Below are positions 34,499-43,981 of a stretch of DNA of 64,000 nt, one piece after another; within the stretch, counting starts at the first letter, position 1, and each line of letters opens with the position of its first letter. The notes under the pieces are model-generated. The model was not told where the DNA came from. It worked only from the letters and a program-made list of their open reading frames with translations, and ran no database searches. The stretch is taken from NCBI RefSeq assembly GCF_003284725.1, contig NZ_PGTO01000012.1:40459-104458 (forward strand), read 5' to 3'. Source of the stretch: Paramagnetospirillum kuznetsovii (GTDB lineage: Bacteria; Pseudomonadota; Alphaproteobacteria; Rhodospirillales; Magnetospirillaceae). A program made the translations under genes and the position numbers.

Positions 34499-35692
34499 AT
34501 GCGCGACGGAATTCTGGTCATCAATGCTGGGTCTTCCAGTATCAAATTCTCGCTCTACATCGCCAACGGCGACGAAAAGCCCTTGCTGTCGTGCAAGGGG
34601 CAGGTGGAAGGCATCAACGTCTCGCCGCATTTCGTCGCCAAGGCGCCCCACGGCGCGGTACTGAACGAGCAGCGTTGGCCCGATCAACCCAATCTGAGCC
34701 ATTCCGCCCTGTTCAAATACATGATCGATTGGATCGAGAGCCAGTTGGGCGACGCGCAACTGAAGGCGGCCGGTCACCGGGTGGTTCACGGCGGGTCGCA
34801 ATATGCCCAGCCCCTGCTGATCGACGACGATCTGATGGTGGAATTGGAGAAGTTGGTGCCGCTGGCGCCCTTGCACCAGCCGCATAATCTGGCCCCCATC
34901 CGGGCGCTGAAGGAGGTCCATCCCGAGCTGTTGCAGGTGGCTTGCTTCGATACCGCCTTCCACCGCTCCAATCCCTGGACGTCGCAAAGCTTCGCCCTGC
35001 CGCGCAAGATCACCGGCGAGGGTGTGAAGCGCTATGGCTTCCACGGCCTGTCCTACGAATATATCGCCCGCCAGTTGGGCCAGATTGCTCCGGCGGTGGC
35101 GCGGGGCAAGGTGGTGGTGTGCCATCTCGGTTCCGGCGCTTCCATGTGCGCCATTTCCGAGGGCAAGAGCATCGCCAGCACCATGGGCTTCACCGCCCTG
35201 GACGGCCTGCCCATGGGGACGCGGACCGGCACCCTGGATGCTGGCGTCGTGCTCTACCTGCTGCAGCAAAAGGGCATGAGCGCCAAGGAAATCGAGGACA
35301 TGCTTTACAAGCAGTCCGGCCTGATCGGCGTGTCGGGGGTTTCAAACGACATGCGGGTGTTGCTGGAAAGCTCGGAACCCCACGCCGCCGAGGCGGTGGA
35401 ACTGTTCGTCTACCGCATCTCGCGGGAACTGGGGTCGCTGGCCGCCGCCATGGGCGGCATCGACGCCCTGGTCTTCACCGCTGGCATCGGCGAGCATTCG
35501 CCCAAGGTGCGTTCCTTGGTCTGCGAGCATGCCCAGTGGCTCGGCGTCACCATCGACGAGGACGCCAATAAGCACAATGCCCAGTTGATCAGCACCATCG
35601 ACAGCCCGGTGTCCATCTGGGTCATTCCCACCGACGAGGAAATGATGATCGCCAAGCACACCCGCGAGGTTCTGCATTCCATCAAGGCATAG
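34499..35692 (+). CDS. ackA: Acetate kinase
   Basis: A 397-residue kinase of the ASKHA fold, normal family length. Motifs: VINAGSSSIKFSL at the N terminus, ACFDTAFH, GFHGLSYEY, HLGSGASMCAI, TRTGTLDAG and FTAGIGEHSP. It interconverts acetyl phosphate and acetate with ADP/ATP. ATG 34499 is used (aggat upstream); an in-frame TTG at 34475 is less likely. It works with the Pta domain upstream. Confidence 0.95.
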   Translation: MRDGILVINAGSSSIKFSLYIANGDEKPLLSCKGQVEGINVSPHFVAKAPHGAVLNEQRWPDQPNLSHSALFKYMIDWIESQLGDAQLKAAGHRVVHGGSQYAQPLLIDDDLMVELEKLVPLAPLHQPHNLAPIRALKEVHPELLQVACFDTAFHRSNPWTSQSFALPRKITGEGVKRYGFHGLSYEYIARQLGQIAPAVARGKVVVCHLGSGASMCAISEGKSIASTMGFTALDGLPMGTRTGTLDAGVVLYLLQQKGMSAKEIEDMLYKQSGLIGVSGVSNDMRVLLESSEPHAAEAVELFVYRISRELGSLAAAMGGIDALVFTAGIGEHSPKVRSLVCEHAQWLGVTIDEDANKHNAQLISTIDSPVSIWVIPTDEEMMIAKHTREVLHSIKA

Positions 35693-35728
35693 GCCAAGCG
35701 GCCGCCCGCTAAATCATCCGCTTGGCCT
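35691..35728 (+). terminator. Hairpin after ackA
   Basis: An 11-bp perfect inverted repeat (aggccaagcgg / ccgcttggcct) with a 16-nt loop starts at the ackA stop codon. A short T-rich patch follows about 10 bp later. Confidence 0.55.
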
Positions 35729-35828
35729 TCGCTATGTTTTGGGCCGCTATACCTAGTATTTCTGGTCAAACCTATCGGGACCGGGCAAACTGGCGCCGAC
35801 CTTTTGAAGGCTATGGGGAAGCGGCCTG

Positions 35829-36203
35829 ATGCGGAAACTTAAGATCACCATTGGACACGTCGTCCTGCATGTGGATGGCTATGACTGCAAGACGACCGAC
35901 GCCATCTTGGCGGCGGTGCCGTTCGAGACCAGGGCGGCCATCTGGCAGGGCGAGGTCTATTTCCAGGCGCCGGTGCATGCGGACCGGGACGACAATGCCC
36001 GCGACGTGGTGGAACCGGGTGAATTGGCCTTCCGTCACGAAGGCGAATCCATCGTCATCGGCTATGGGCCGACTCCCTGTTCCGAGGGCGACGAGATCCG
36101 CCTTGCCATTCCCGCCAATATCTGGGGCCGCACCCCCGACGATCTCGGCAAATTGGCGGAGGTCGAGGCGGGCGAACTGGTCAAGGTCGAGGCGGCGGAT
36201 TAG
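35829..36203 (+). CDS. Cyclophilin-like fold protein (DUF369/TM1367 type)
   Basis: A 124-residue protein matching the small cyclophilin-like family: short beta strands LKITIGHVVLHVDG, AILAAVPFE, WQGEVYFQAPV, the turn VVEPGELAF, and the signature IGYGPTPCSEGDEIR followed by ANIWGR. There are no catalytic residues for prolyl isomerase that I can identify. Function in this family is unknown. It is followed after 4 bp by a lipoprotein gene. Confidence 0.7.
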   Translation: MRKLKITIGHVVLHVDGYDCKTTDAILAAVPFETRAAIWQGEVYFQAPVHADRDDNARDVVEPGELAFRHEGESIVIGYGPTPCSEGDEIRLAIPANIWGRTPDDLGKLAEVEAGELVKVEAAD

Positions 36204-36207
36204 TCCC

Positions 36208-36453
36208 ATGCGGCTTGCAATGGCCTTGATGGTGTCCTTGGCGTTATCGTCCCTGGTGGGCGGCTGTGCCTTGCCCGATCTGGTCGCCCATGCGGTCAAG
36301 GAAGTGGAAAAGTCCCAGCGGGACGGAGCGGCCCCCGCCAGCCAACAATCCCCGGCCACGCAGACTCGGACGGAAGAAGAGCCTCCGGCACCGGTCAGCG
36401 CGCCCCAGCCCCACCGCAATTCCGTCACGGTGGAAGAGATTCCCGCGAAGTAG
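36208..36453 (+). CDS. Small predicted lipoprotein
   Basis: An 81-residue protein with a signal peptide ending in a lipobox-like LVGGC (Cys at about residue 20), then a short helical part and a Pro/Glu/Ser-rich low-complexity tail. No family is recognised. ATG 36208 follows the preceding stop by 4 bp, so it may be translated by coupling. Confidence 0.6.
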   Translation: MRLAMALMVSLALSSLVGGCALPDLVAHAVKEVEKSQRDGAAPASQQSPATQTRTEEEPPAPVSAPQPHRNSVTVEEIPAK

Positions 36454-36480
36454 GGGGAGTAACAGGGGGCGGAAAACGAC

Positions 36481-36584
36481 CGTCATTCCCGCGAAAGCGG
36501 GAATCCATGCGTCAGCCCCTCAATATCTTATGGCTAAAGCCCGGTCTTGCGCCGACATGGACCCCCGCCTGCGCGGGGGTGACG
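36481..36584. repeat. Pair of opposed REP palindromes (BIME-like)
   Basis: First hairpin attcccgc-GAAA-gcgggaat (36485-36504), second acccccgc-ctgc-gcgggggt (36561-36580). They are inverted to one another (cgtca at 36481, tgacg at 36580-36584) about 55 bp apart, between the convergent lipoprotein and cNMP-domain genes. They probably act as 3'-end structures for both transcripts. Confidence 0.7.
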
Positions 36585-36621
36585 ATAAAAAGGGGGCTGG
36601 AACGCTTTCTTCCACAGCCTG

Positions 36622-37284
36622 TCAAAGCTGGCGGCGGCCTTCGGTGCTGATGGCCGCCTTCAGGTCCATGTCACCGGCCTCGCCATCCTCGATGATATGG
36701 TCGTGCCGCTTGTCCTTGGCCCGTTGGCCGATTTCGGCCAGTTCGCCCAGGTTATGCTCAAGCTTGGCCAGCACGCCCAGCATCTCGTCGGCCAGGGGCC
36801 GATCATCCATCAGATTGGCGTAGCGCTTGATATTGAAGGCGAAATGCCGGATCAGCTTGATATTGTCGCGAAAGCTGCGTGGCCGCCGCACGAAGATGCG
36901 ATGGGAACTGCGGATGTTCTTGATGAACATGGTGACCAGGGCGTGGACGAATTTATCCGTCGCCCCCAGCTTGCGAGCGAACAGCGGTTCGGGGATCCTG
37001 GTGACGGAACTATCCAGGGCCGCAACGGCAGTGGCCATGCGGATGGAACGGTCGATCACCGCCATTTCGCCGAAGATCTCGCCCGGCTTGATGGAATCCA
37101 GCTCGACGCGCTGGCCTTCCACCTGCTGGAAGATGACGACCTTGCCCTTTTCCAGGATATAGGCGGCATCGCCCTCGTCCCCCTGGCGGAACAACACGGT
37201 TCCCGCCGGGATGGTCAGCTTCTCCAGCTTTGGTTCAGCGGGAGGAGGGGGGGAGGTGACGGCGCTGTCCATGTTGTCGCTCAT
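36622..37284 (-). CDS. Cyclic-nucleotide-binding domain protein
   Basis: A 220-residue protein. After a Pro-rich N terminus, a CAP-type beta barrel (about 20-125) shows GTVLFRQGDEGDAAYILEKG and the phosphate-binding-cassette region KPGEIFGEMAVIDRSIRMAT. There, the usual Arg-Ser/Thr pair is replaced or shifted, so nucleotide binding is uncertain. The C-terminal half is helical with no DNA-binding HTH. Its ATG overlaps the dedA stop (ATGA), so it is coupled to that membrane protein. Confidence 0.8.
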   Translation of the reverse strand: MSDNMDSAVTSPPPPAEPKLEKLTIPAGTVLFRQGDEGDAAYILEKGKVVIFQQVEGQRVELDSIKPGEIFGEMAVIDRSIRMATAVAALDSSVTRIPEPLFARKLGATDKFVHALVTMFIKNIRSSHRIFVRRPRSFRDNIKLIRHFAFNIKRYANLMDDRPLADEMLGVLAKLEHNLGELAEIGQRAKDKRHDHIIEDGEAGDMDLKAAISTEGRRQL

Positions 37285-37892
37285 TCGGTTGGGGGTGAGG
37301 CTTCGGCCGCGGCTTTCGCCGAGGATTTGGCCTTGCCGCGCAGGGCGCCGAACACGCCAACGCCGATCATCAATAGCACAAAGCCGAATAACACGTACCA
37401 TTTGCTGTCGCCCAGCCAGTCTTCCAGCTTGCGACCGAGGAAGAATCCGCCCCAGGCGAAGCTATGCGCCCAGATGGCGGCGGCGATAAAATTGAGGACC
37501 AGATATTTCACCCGAGGCACCCCGGCGATGCCGACAATGAATGGGGCCAAATTCCGCACTCCGTAGATCCACCGGAATGACAAAATGAATATGGCCGGGG
37601 TTCGATTGACGGCGTCGAAAGCCCATTCGATCCGAGAACCGAGGCCAGGCCACCGGTTCAGCAGGGGGGTGCCGTATTTACGGCCGATATAATAATAAAG
37701 CTGGTCGCCAAAGAAGCTGCCGGTCAGGGCCGCCAGGGCCAGCAATTCAACACTGATATTGAAGCGGCCTTCGGAGGCAAGAACCCCGGTAACGATCACC
37801 ACGGTTTCGCCTTCGACGAAGGTCCAGGCAGTGATGAACGGATAAAGCAGGAAGCCGTATTCCTTCAGAACGTGGAGAACGAGATCTTCCAA
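37281..37892 (-). CDS. DedA-family membrane protein
   Basis: A 203-residue DedA/SNARE-associated protein with about five hydrophobic segments. Motifs: FVEGETVVIVTG, GDQLYYYIGRKYG, and the DedA signature RWIYGVRNLAPFIVGIAGVP. The start is TTG at 37892 with aggag upstream. DedA proteins include undecaprenyl-phosphate and phospholipid flippases. It is cotranscribed with the cNMP-domain gene. Confidence 0.88.
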   Translation of the reverse strand: MEDLVLHVLKEYGFLLYPFITAWTFVEGETVVIVTGVLASEGRFNISVELLALAALTGSFFGDQLYYYIGRKYGTPLLNRWPGLGSRIEWAFDAVNRTPAIFILSFRWIYGVRNLAPFIVGIAGVPRVKYLVLNFIAAAIWAHSFAWGGFFLGRKLEDWLGDSKWYVLFGFVLLMIGVGVFGALRGKAKSSAKAAAEASPPTE

Positions 37893-37991
37893 AGGGGCTC
37901 CTGGGGGAAAGGAAACAATTCAATACCGCCCGTAAAAATCCGGCAATAAGGGGCCATGCGTCAATGTCGAAATGCGGCGATTACAAAATCG

Positions 37992-39110
37992 TCACGGGGC
38001 GGTGGTCGGGGAGCGGGGACCAATGCGATTGACGTGACCCATCTTGCGGCCGGGCCGGGCTTCCGACTTGCCGTAAAGGTGCAGCTTCGCCCTGGGATCG
38101 TGAAGGATTTCAAGCCATTGGTTCACGTCGTCGCCGATGAGATTCTTCATGACGGCGTCGGAATGGCGTTCCGGCGAGCCCAGCGGCAGGCCGCAGACGG
38201 CGCGGATGAACTGCTCGAACTGATCGGTCAGGCAGGCGTCCATGGTCCAATGGCCGGAATTATGCGGCCGGGGCGCCATCTCATTGGCCAGCAGGCCGGT
38301 CTTGGTGACGAACAGCTCCACCGCCAGCAGTCCAACCACCCCCAAAGCCTCGGCGGCGCGATGGGCGATATCCATGGCCTGGTCCGCCATGGCGGCTGAA
38401 ATGGGAGCGGGGGCGGTGGTGGTGTCGAGGATGTGGTTGGTGTGTACGTTCCACACCGGATCGAAGGCGGCCCATTGACCGTCCAGGCCCCGCGCGACGA
38501 TCACCGAGATCTCGCCCTCGAAATCGATGAAGCCTTCCAGCACTCCGACGTCGGCACCGTTCAGGCCGCTGCCCAGTTCGCCCCAGGCCTGGGCCAGATC
38601 GGTTTCGGCGGTGATCTTAACCTGGCCCTTGCCGTCATAGCCCATGCGGGCGGTCTTCAGCACCGAGGGACGGCCGAGCTCTCCCACCGCCCTGGTCAAG
38701 TCATCGAGGGAATTGACCTCGCGCCACGGCGCCGTCTCGATGCCGATGGAGTTGAAGAATTTCTTTTCGCTGATGCGGTCCTGGGCCACTTCCAGCACGC
38801 TCCAGCACGGACGAACCGGCGCATGAGCGGCCATGCGCCGCACGCTTTCGGCGGGAATGTTCTCGAACTCGAAGGTCACCACGTCCACCGTGCAGGCGAA
38901 AGCCTCGATGGCGGCGTGGTCGGAATAGTCCGCCACGGTGGAAACCGCCGAGACCTGAGCCGCCGGACCGTCGGCCTCGGGCGAGTAGATGTGGACCAGA
39001 TAGCCCAGCTTGGCCGCCGCCAGCGCCGCCATGCGGCCCAACTGACCGCCGCCGACGACACCGATGGTGCTGCCGGGCGGCAGCGGTCTTGCTTCCGATG
39101 GAGCGCTCAC
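37992..39110 (-). CDS. purK: 5-(carboxyamino)imidazole ribonucleotide synthase
   Basis: A 372-residue ATP-grasp enzyme of purine synthesis: ATP-dependent carboxylation of AIR to N5-CAIR. It has the N-terminal [21 protein letters not shown], then [21 protein letters not shown] and [13 protein letters not shown]. The start is GTG at 39110, overlapping the purE stop (GTGA). Confidence 0.95.
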   Translation of the reverse strand: MSAPSEARPLPPGSTIGVVGGGQLGRMAALAAAKLGYLVHIYSPEADGPAAQVSAVSTVADYSDHAAIEAFACTVDVVTFEFENIPAESVRRMAAHAPVRPCWSVLEVAQDRISEKKFFNSIGIETAPWREVNSLDDLTRAVGELGRPSVLKTARMGYDGKGQVKITAETDLAQAWGELGSGLNGADVGVLEGFIDFEGEISVIVARGLDGQWAAFDPVWNVHTNHILDTTTAPAPISAAMADQAMDIAHRAAEALGVVGLLAVELFVTKTGLLANEMAPRPHNSGHWTMDACLTDQFEQFIRAVCGLPLGSPERHSDAVMKNLIGDDVNQWLEILHDPRAKLHLYGKSEARPGRKMGHVNRIGPRSPTTAP

Positions 39111-39628
39111 GGGCGGATCAGGTCGGGATTTTCGGGATCGACCGGAGCGACGGCCACCGATTCGGTCTGACGGGCGCGCCAGGACTCCAGGGCGGCGTCG
39201 AGCTTGGGGTCCATCAGGGCGAGAACGGCGGCAGCCAGCAAGGCGGCGTTGATGGCCCCGGCCTTGCCGATGGCCAGGGTTCCCACCGGGATTCCGCCGG
39301 GCATCTGCACGATGGACAGCAGCGAGTCCTGGCCTTTCAGGGCTTTGCTTTCCACTGGAACCCCGAACACCGGCAGCGAGGTCATGGCGGCGGTCATGCC
39401 TGGAAGATGGGCGGCGCCACCGGCGCCCGCGATGATGATCTTGAGGCCGCGCGACTTGGCGGTTCCGGCATAGTCATAGAGCCGCTTGGGCGTGCGATGG
39501 GCCGAGACCACGCGGGTCTCGAAGGCGATGCCCAGCTCGGCCAGGGTGGCGGCGGCGTGGCGCATGGTCTCCCAGTCGGACTGGCTGCCCATGATGATGC
39601 CGACCTGAGGCCCCGAAACACTGACCAT
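39107..39628 (-). CDS. purE: N5-CAIR mutase, class I
   Basis: A 173-residue Pur[15 protein letters not shown] at the N terminus, [13 protein letters not shown] and [16 protein letters not shown] are the class I signatures. It moves the carboxyl of N5-CAIR to C4, next to PurK in the pathway. ATG 39628 is used. Confidence 0.95.
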   Translation of the reverse strand: MVSVSGPQVGIIMGSQSDWETMRHAAATLAELGIAFETRVVSAHRTPKRLYDYAGTAKSRGLKIIIAGAGGAAHLPGMTAAMTSLPVFGVPVESKALKGQDSLLSIVQMPGGIPVGTLAIGKAGAINAALLAAAVLALMDPKLDAALESWRARQTESVAVAPVDPENPDLIRP

Positions 39629-39767
39629 GCGGCTCGCCTCGCCGAAGGGGGTTAAAGAAAGGGCGGAATTATAGGGATCGGCGACCGGGAAGCAAGGATG
39701 TATTGCCGAAATATCGGACACACCCCCATGATCATGATAGAATCCATGACTTCGACCTGGGTGTGAT

Positions 39768-40502
39768 ATGGCCAATCAGTTCCGTAGCGAGCCGGTCCGT
39801 TCCATCGGTCACGTCAATGAGTACGTGCGCGACCAGGATCACCATCACTCCGGGCATCAATCCCCCTATCCCCCGAACGAGCCGCCGCCGACCGAGCATA
39901 CCGAGGCCGACGTGGCGTCCATTCTCGGCCTGCCCGAGGCGCTGGTCACTCCGGCGGTGATGTCCTCGGTGACCCGCATCCTGGCGGAGGTGGACCGGCT
40001 GCGCTGGCTGGACGCCCAACATCGCCGCCGACAATCCTATCTGGAGGGACTGGCGGACCGCGATCCCGTGGTGGCGGCGCTGAACCGGCGCGGCTTCATG
40101 CGGGAGCTGGAGGCCTTGCTATCGGCGGGCAGCGGCGACGGCACCCTGGTGGTGCTGCACGTGGTCGGCATCGAGCAAATCCGTCAGGTTCAGGGCATGA
40201 TCGCGGGTGACGGCGCCTTGCGGCACATTTCGGCCAATCTGGTGGGATCGTTGCGGTCGTCCGATCTTGTCGGGTTGTTGGGCGTCACCGATTTCGCCGT
40301 GCTGATGGCCGCCACCGACCTTTGGTCGGCGCGCGAGAAGGTGCGTGACGTGATGGAGCGCATCAATTCCCAGCCCTATATATGGCTCGGCCAGCCCTAT
40401 AGCTTCGCCATGTTCTCCGGCTATCATGTCCTGGTCCCGGGGGAAAGCGCCGAGGCCGCCCTGGGGGCGGCCGACCGGGCGCGGCGGGGCCTGCCCGACT
40501 GA
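39768..40502 (+). CDS. GGDEF-like protein with degenerate active site
   Basis: A 244-residue protein. An N-terminal ~60 residues rich in His/Pro, then a helix and a diguanylate-cyclase-like fold (about 100-240): [14 protein letters not shown], a central strand [28 protein letters not shown] and the [18 protein letters not shown] hairpin. Where GG(D/E)EF should be, it reads GVTDF, so cyclase activity is unlikely; a GTP/c-di-GMP-sensing or scaffold role is possible. No membrane span. Assignment is by pattern only. Confidence 0.65.
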   Translation: MANQFRSEPVRSIGHVNEYVRDQDHHHSGHQSPYPPNEPPPTEHTEADVASILGLPEALVTPAVMSSVTRILAEVDRLRWLDAQHRRRQSYLEGLADRDPVVAALNRRGFMRELEALLSAGSGDGTLVVLHVVGIEQIRQVQGMIAGDGALRHISANLVGSLRSSDLVGLLGVTDFAVLMAATDLWSAREKVRDVMERINSQPYIWLGQPYSFAMFSGYHVLVPGESAEAALGAADRARRGLPD

Positions 40503-40555
40503 GCCCTGAAGCGGTCTGATGGAATTAGTCCGGTTTGGTCGTTGAAGCCGACGAC

Positions 40556-40879
40556 TTACCACCAAGACACCAAGGACACCAAGAGGCCGACACGGTTGCT
40601 TGCGCTCCGTCTTGCCCGGACTTGTTCCGGGCATCCACGCCGATCAGTCGAGGGCAATCGGGTGAACGACGATGCCCCCCTTTCTCCCTCTCCCGCAAGC
40701 GGGCGAGGGAATTTCGGCAAGGGTTCCTTCACCCGATTGCCCTGCCGAACAGTCGAATTCATTGCGTCATGGAACGCTATGGGGCGTTGTGGCGGTGCCG
40801 CGTGGATACGCAGGACAAGCCCGCGCATGACGAAAATAAGGAAAAGACCCCTTGGTGTCCTTGGTGCCTTGGTGGTGAA
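40556..40879. repeat. Dispersed inverted-repeat element, copy D (interrupted)
   Basis: About 324 bp with the family ends (ttaccaccaagacaccaagg; ccttggtgccttggtggtga). In the centre, the site that is continuous in copies A and B is split by an insertion at 40652-40749. It fills most of the 486-bp gap between the GGDEF-like gene and the response regulator; no credible gene is present there. Confidence 0.85.
40652..40749. mobile_element. 98-bp MITE-like insertion nested in repeat copy D
   Basis: Near-terminal inverted repeats gggcaatcgggtgaa (40652-40666) and ttcacccgattgccc (40728-40742) bound the insertion, which also contains the 24-bp palindrome 40686-40709. A 7-bp direct repeat cagtcga flanks it (40645-40651 and 40750-40756), consistent with target duplication. 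Removing it restores the order seen in copy B. It encodes nothing. Confidence 0.6.
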
Positions 40880-40988
40880 TCCGCGGCGGCGGCCATGGAA
40901 CCGGTGGTCGGACATTAAACTGGACTGGCGTGGATCAAGCCCGCGCATGACGAAGAACGTGGGCGCTTCCGCTTAAACCAGACAAACT

Positions 40989-41657
40989 CTAGTTGATGAC
41001 CGGCGGCATGATCCAGCCCGACTGCAGCGCGATGCGAACCGCCTGGGCGCGATTGGCGGCGCCGATCTTGCGATAGACGTTGCGCAGATGAACCTTGATG
41101 GTGATTTCCTGAAGGCTCAGGGCGATGGCGATTTCCTTGTTGGTGCGGCCTTCGACCAGTTGGGCGAGGATTTCGCCCTCGCGCCGCGACAGCTTGTCGA
41201 AGGGCGGCGGCACGACGGCTGACTTGGCGGCGGGCGGCAGGCTTCCCTGATTGGCGGGATCCTCGAAGAAGGAGCTGGACGGCAAATAGGTCTCGCCCGA
41301 CAGAACCAGCCGCAGCGCGTTGACCATGGCGGCGCCACTGACCGTCTTGGGGATGAAACCGGCGGCACCGGCCTGAACGGCGGCGAAGACATGGTCGCGG
41401 GTGGAATAGCCGGAAACGATAACCACGGGAACGTTGGGGATCTTGGCCTTGATTTGCTGCAAGCCATTCAGCCCTTCCATGCCCGGCATCATCAGATCCA
41501 ACAGCACCAGCGACAGATTGGGAGACTTTTCCACCATGGCGATGGCCTCGCCAAGGGTGGCGGCGTCAAGAATATCGGCCTGGGCATCGAGTTCATGAAG
41601 GAATGGCCGCAACCCGTCGCGGACCAGCTTATGGTCATCGGCCACCAAGATCTGCAT
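40989..41657 (-). CDS. NarL/FixJ-family response regulator
   Basis: A 222-residue regulator: receiver domain (about 1-120; acidic DDH at 7-9, phospho-acceptor Asp at 54 in LLDLMMPG, Lys near 105) and a C-terminal LuxR-type helix-turn-helix (LSRREGEILAQLVEGRTNKEIA, then TIKVHLRNVYRKIG). ATG 41657 has gggagcggg upstream. It is transcribed 108 bp after the hybrid kinase and is its likely partner. Confidence 0.92.
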   Translation of the reverse strand: MQILVADDHKLVRDGLRPFLHELDAQADILDAATLGEAIAMVEKSPNLSLVLLDLMMPGMEGLNGLQQIKAKIPNVPVVIVSGYSTRDHVFAAVQAGAAGFIPKTVSGAAMVNALRLVLSGETYLPSSSFFEDPANQGSLPPAAKSAVVPPPFDKLSRREGEILAQLVEGRTNKEIAIALSLQEITIKVHLRNVYRKIGAANRAQAVRIALQSGWIMPPVIN

Positions 41658-41765
41658 GCGTCCCGCTCCCGAAAATCCCATCGTCGTCCAACCCTAACCT
41701 ACCTGAAAGTATAAACAACCCACTTATCTCAGACAATGCAAACGATGCGGTCCAAATTAAAAAAG

Positions 41766-43847
41766 CTATTCAGCCGGAGGTTGGAGGAACTCGGCGATGA
41801 TCTCGCCCAAAGTTCCAAGAGCGAGAGGTTTCTTGAGGACGGCGCAGCGGTCGTCTTGCAGGCTGTCGGCGATCCGCTCGGTGGCGCCGAGATGGCCGGT
41901 GACGATGATGATGGGTTGCAGCGGATCGAAATCACGTAGCTTTTCAACAAGTTCCTCGCCATTGCCGGCAGGCATGCGGAGATCGGTGATGACCACATCG
42001 GCTGGGTCGCTTGAAAACAACGACCACGCTTCCTCGCCGGTTCCGGCGACGCTGACCCGGCATCCAAGGGCCTTGAGGTAGTGCCCCAGGGACTCGGCGG
42101 CGGCGGTTTCGTCATCGACCACCAGCACATGGGCATTGCCGAAGGCGCCGTGGGATGGGGCGCAAGGCGGCAGCGATGCGGGGAAGGGCTGCATCTCATG
42201 GGCCAGTGGCAGTTGGATGACGAAGGCGGCGCCGCTATCGCTTGCCAAAGCCTGTAGATGCCCCCCCATGGTGGCGATCAGGGTGAAGCTGACCGACAAG
42301 CCCAGGCCGGTTCCGCGTCCGGCTTCCTTGGTGGTGAAGAACGGTTCGAAGATTCGGGCGCGAATGGCATCGGGGATGCCGGGGCCGTTGTCGACGATAC
42401 GGATCAGCAATTGATTGGAATCGTGTCTGGCGCTGACTGAAATCTTGCCGTTCCAGTCCCGTGGCATGCCGCCTTTGACATCCTTGAGCGCATGATGGGC
42501 ATTGTTCAACAGATTCATCACGACCTGTTCGAGCTGGACGCGGCGACCGCGTACCGGCGAGGCTCGGTGGGGCGGCGTCAATTCAATCGTGATTCCATCC
42601 GGCTTGAGTTGCCCGGACAAGACATCGATGGCCGACTTGACCGAATCCATGGCGTCGAACACTTGAAGCGGCGTGGCATCTCGGCGGCTGAAGATACGGA
42701 TGTCGTCGATGATCTCGGCGGCCCGCTCCGATTGTTCCGCCACCAATTGGAATTGCTGGGCCTGCCATTCCGCCGTGGCCTTGCCGCGTTCGATCAGCAT
42801 CAGGGCGCCCTCGGATGCCAGACGGATGATGTTGAGAGGTTGCGACAATTCGTGGACCAATCCGGCGGCCATCTCTCCCAACGTGGCGAGCTTGGCGGTC
42901 TGGAGCATCTGGTCCTGCGCCTGGGTGCGTTCAGTGATATCGCGAATGGTCAACAGGCGAGCCGCCATTCCCCGGAAGGTAATGGCGCAGGCGGTCACCT
43001 CGGCGTCGAAAATGCGGCCATCCAGGCCGACGAGCTTGTATTGGCCGAGATAGGGACCGGGCGGCGGCTCCGCGATGCGCGATATGGCCATGGTCCTCGA
43101 CTCGTCGTGCACCATGTCCAGCAGCGGCCGCCCCACCAAGGTTACATCCGGACCGGCTCCGAACACTTCCGACGAGGCGGGATTGGCGAACAAAATGGTT
43201 CCGTGGCTATGCACCAGGATGGCGTCGGGCGCCATCTCGATCAGCGAACGGTACCGTTCCTCGCTCTCCGCCAATTCACGGGCGGTCTGGTCATGGCGCG
43301 CCTTCATTCGCAGCGCTGAAATGCCGTGCGCCAGATTTCCCGCGATGCCGGTCAGCAATCTTACGGTCAAGGGATCGAACGCATTCGGCTGTTCGGAGTA
43401 AAACATCAAGGCGCCGATTCTCGCCTCGCCTTCACCGATGGGCAAGGCGATGGTGGAACGAAAGCCGTATTCCCGCGCCGCGTCGCGCCATGGGGCAAAG
43501 CGGGGGTCTGCTTCGGTGTCCGAGACGATGCAGGGTTGGCCGCTGCGGATGGCCACGCCGGTCGGGCCGTCGCCGGATTCCCCTTCCCCCCACGATACTT
43601 CGATCCGATCGAGATAGTCGAGCGCCGTGCCCGCGCTGGCGATGGGCATGACCAATTTGCCGGGAGCGGGGCGGGCATAGCCGATCCAGGTCAGGCGATA
43701 GCCCGCCACTTCGGCGCCGATGCGACAGATGTCGTCTAACAGGTCGTATTCGTCGGTGGCGTGAACCAGGGCTTCGGTGGAGCGGGTCAAGATGGTGACG
43801 GCGCGGTTCACCGAACGGGTCTGGTCATCGGCACGCTGCCCTGTCAT
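41766..43847 (-). CDS. Hybrid sensor histidine kinase (GAF-PAS-HisKA-HATPase-REC)
   Basis: A 693-residue cytoplasmic kinase without membrane spans. GAF domain about 30-180, PAS about 195-310, HisKA with phosphorylated H332 in AAGLVHELSQPLN, HATPase (N-box LLNNAHHAL, DNGPGIPD, GTGLGLSVS) to about 560, and a C-terminal receiver (VLVVDDETAAAESL, VITDLRMPAGNG). The HELSQPL box resembles FixL/DctB-type kinases. The input signal is unknown. Confidence 0.92.
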   Translation of the reverse strand: MTGQRADDQTRSVNRAVTILTRSTEALVHATDEYDLLDDICRIGAEVAGYRLTWIGYARPAPGKLVMPIASAGTALDYLDRIEVSWGEGESGDGPTGVAIRSGQPCIVSDTEADPRFAPWRDAAREYGFRSTIALPIGEGEARIGALMFYSEQPNAFDPLTVRLLTGIAGNLAHGISALRMKARHDQTARELAESEERYRSLIEMAPDAILVHSHGTILFANPASSEVFGAGPDVTLVGRPLLDMVHDESRTMAISRIAEPPPGPYLGQYKLVGLDGRIFDAEVTACAITFRGMAARLLTIRDITERTQAQDQMLQTAKLATLGEMAAGLVHELSQPLNIIRLASEGALMLIERGKATAEWQAQQFQLVAEQSERAAEIIDDIRIFSRRDATPLQVFDAMDSVKSAIDVLSGQLKPDGITIELTPPHRASPVRGRRVQLEQVVMNLLNNAHHALKDVKGGMPRDWNGKISVSARHDSNQLLIRIVDNGPGIPDAIRARIFEPFFTTKEAGRGTGLGLSVSFTLIATMGGHLQALASDSGAAFVIQLPLAHEMQPFPASLPPCAPSHGAFGNAHVLVVDDETAAAESLGHYLKALGCRVSVAGTGEEAWSLFSSDPADVVITDLRMPAGNGEELVEKLRDFDPLQPIIIVTGHLGATERIADSLQDDRCAVLKKPLALGTLGEIIAEFLQPPAE

Positions 43848-43981
43848 CCGCCGCTCCCTAAATTGAACCTCATGGACATGATGATAAGGCCGACCGGCGG
43901 CTTCGCCAAATTTATATGCGGGGAGTGCTTGAGCGGGGGCCTGTCTCGTGGTTTCCTCTCGCCCATGGAGATACCCGGCTC

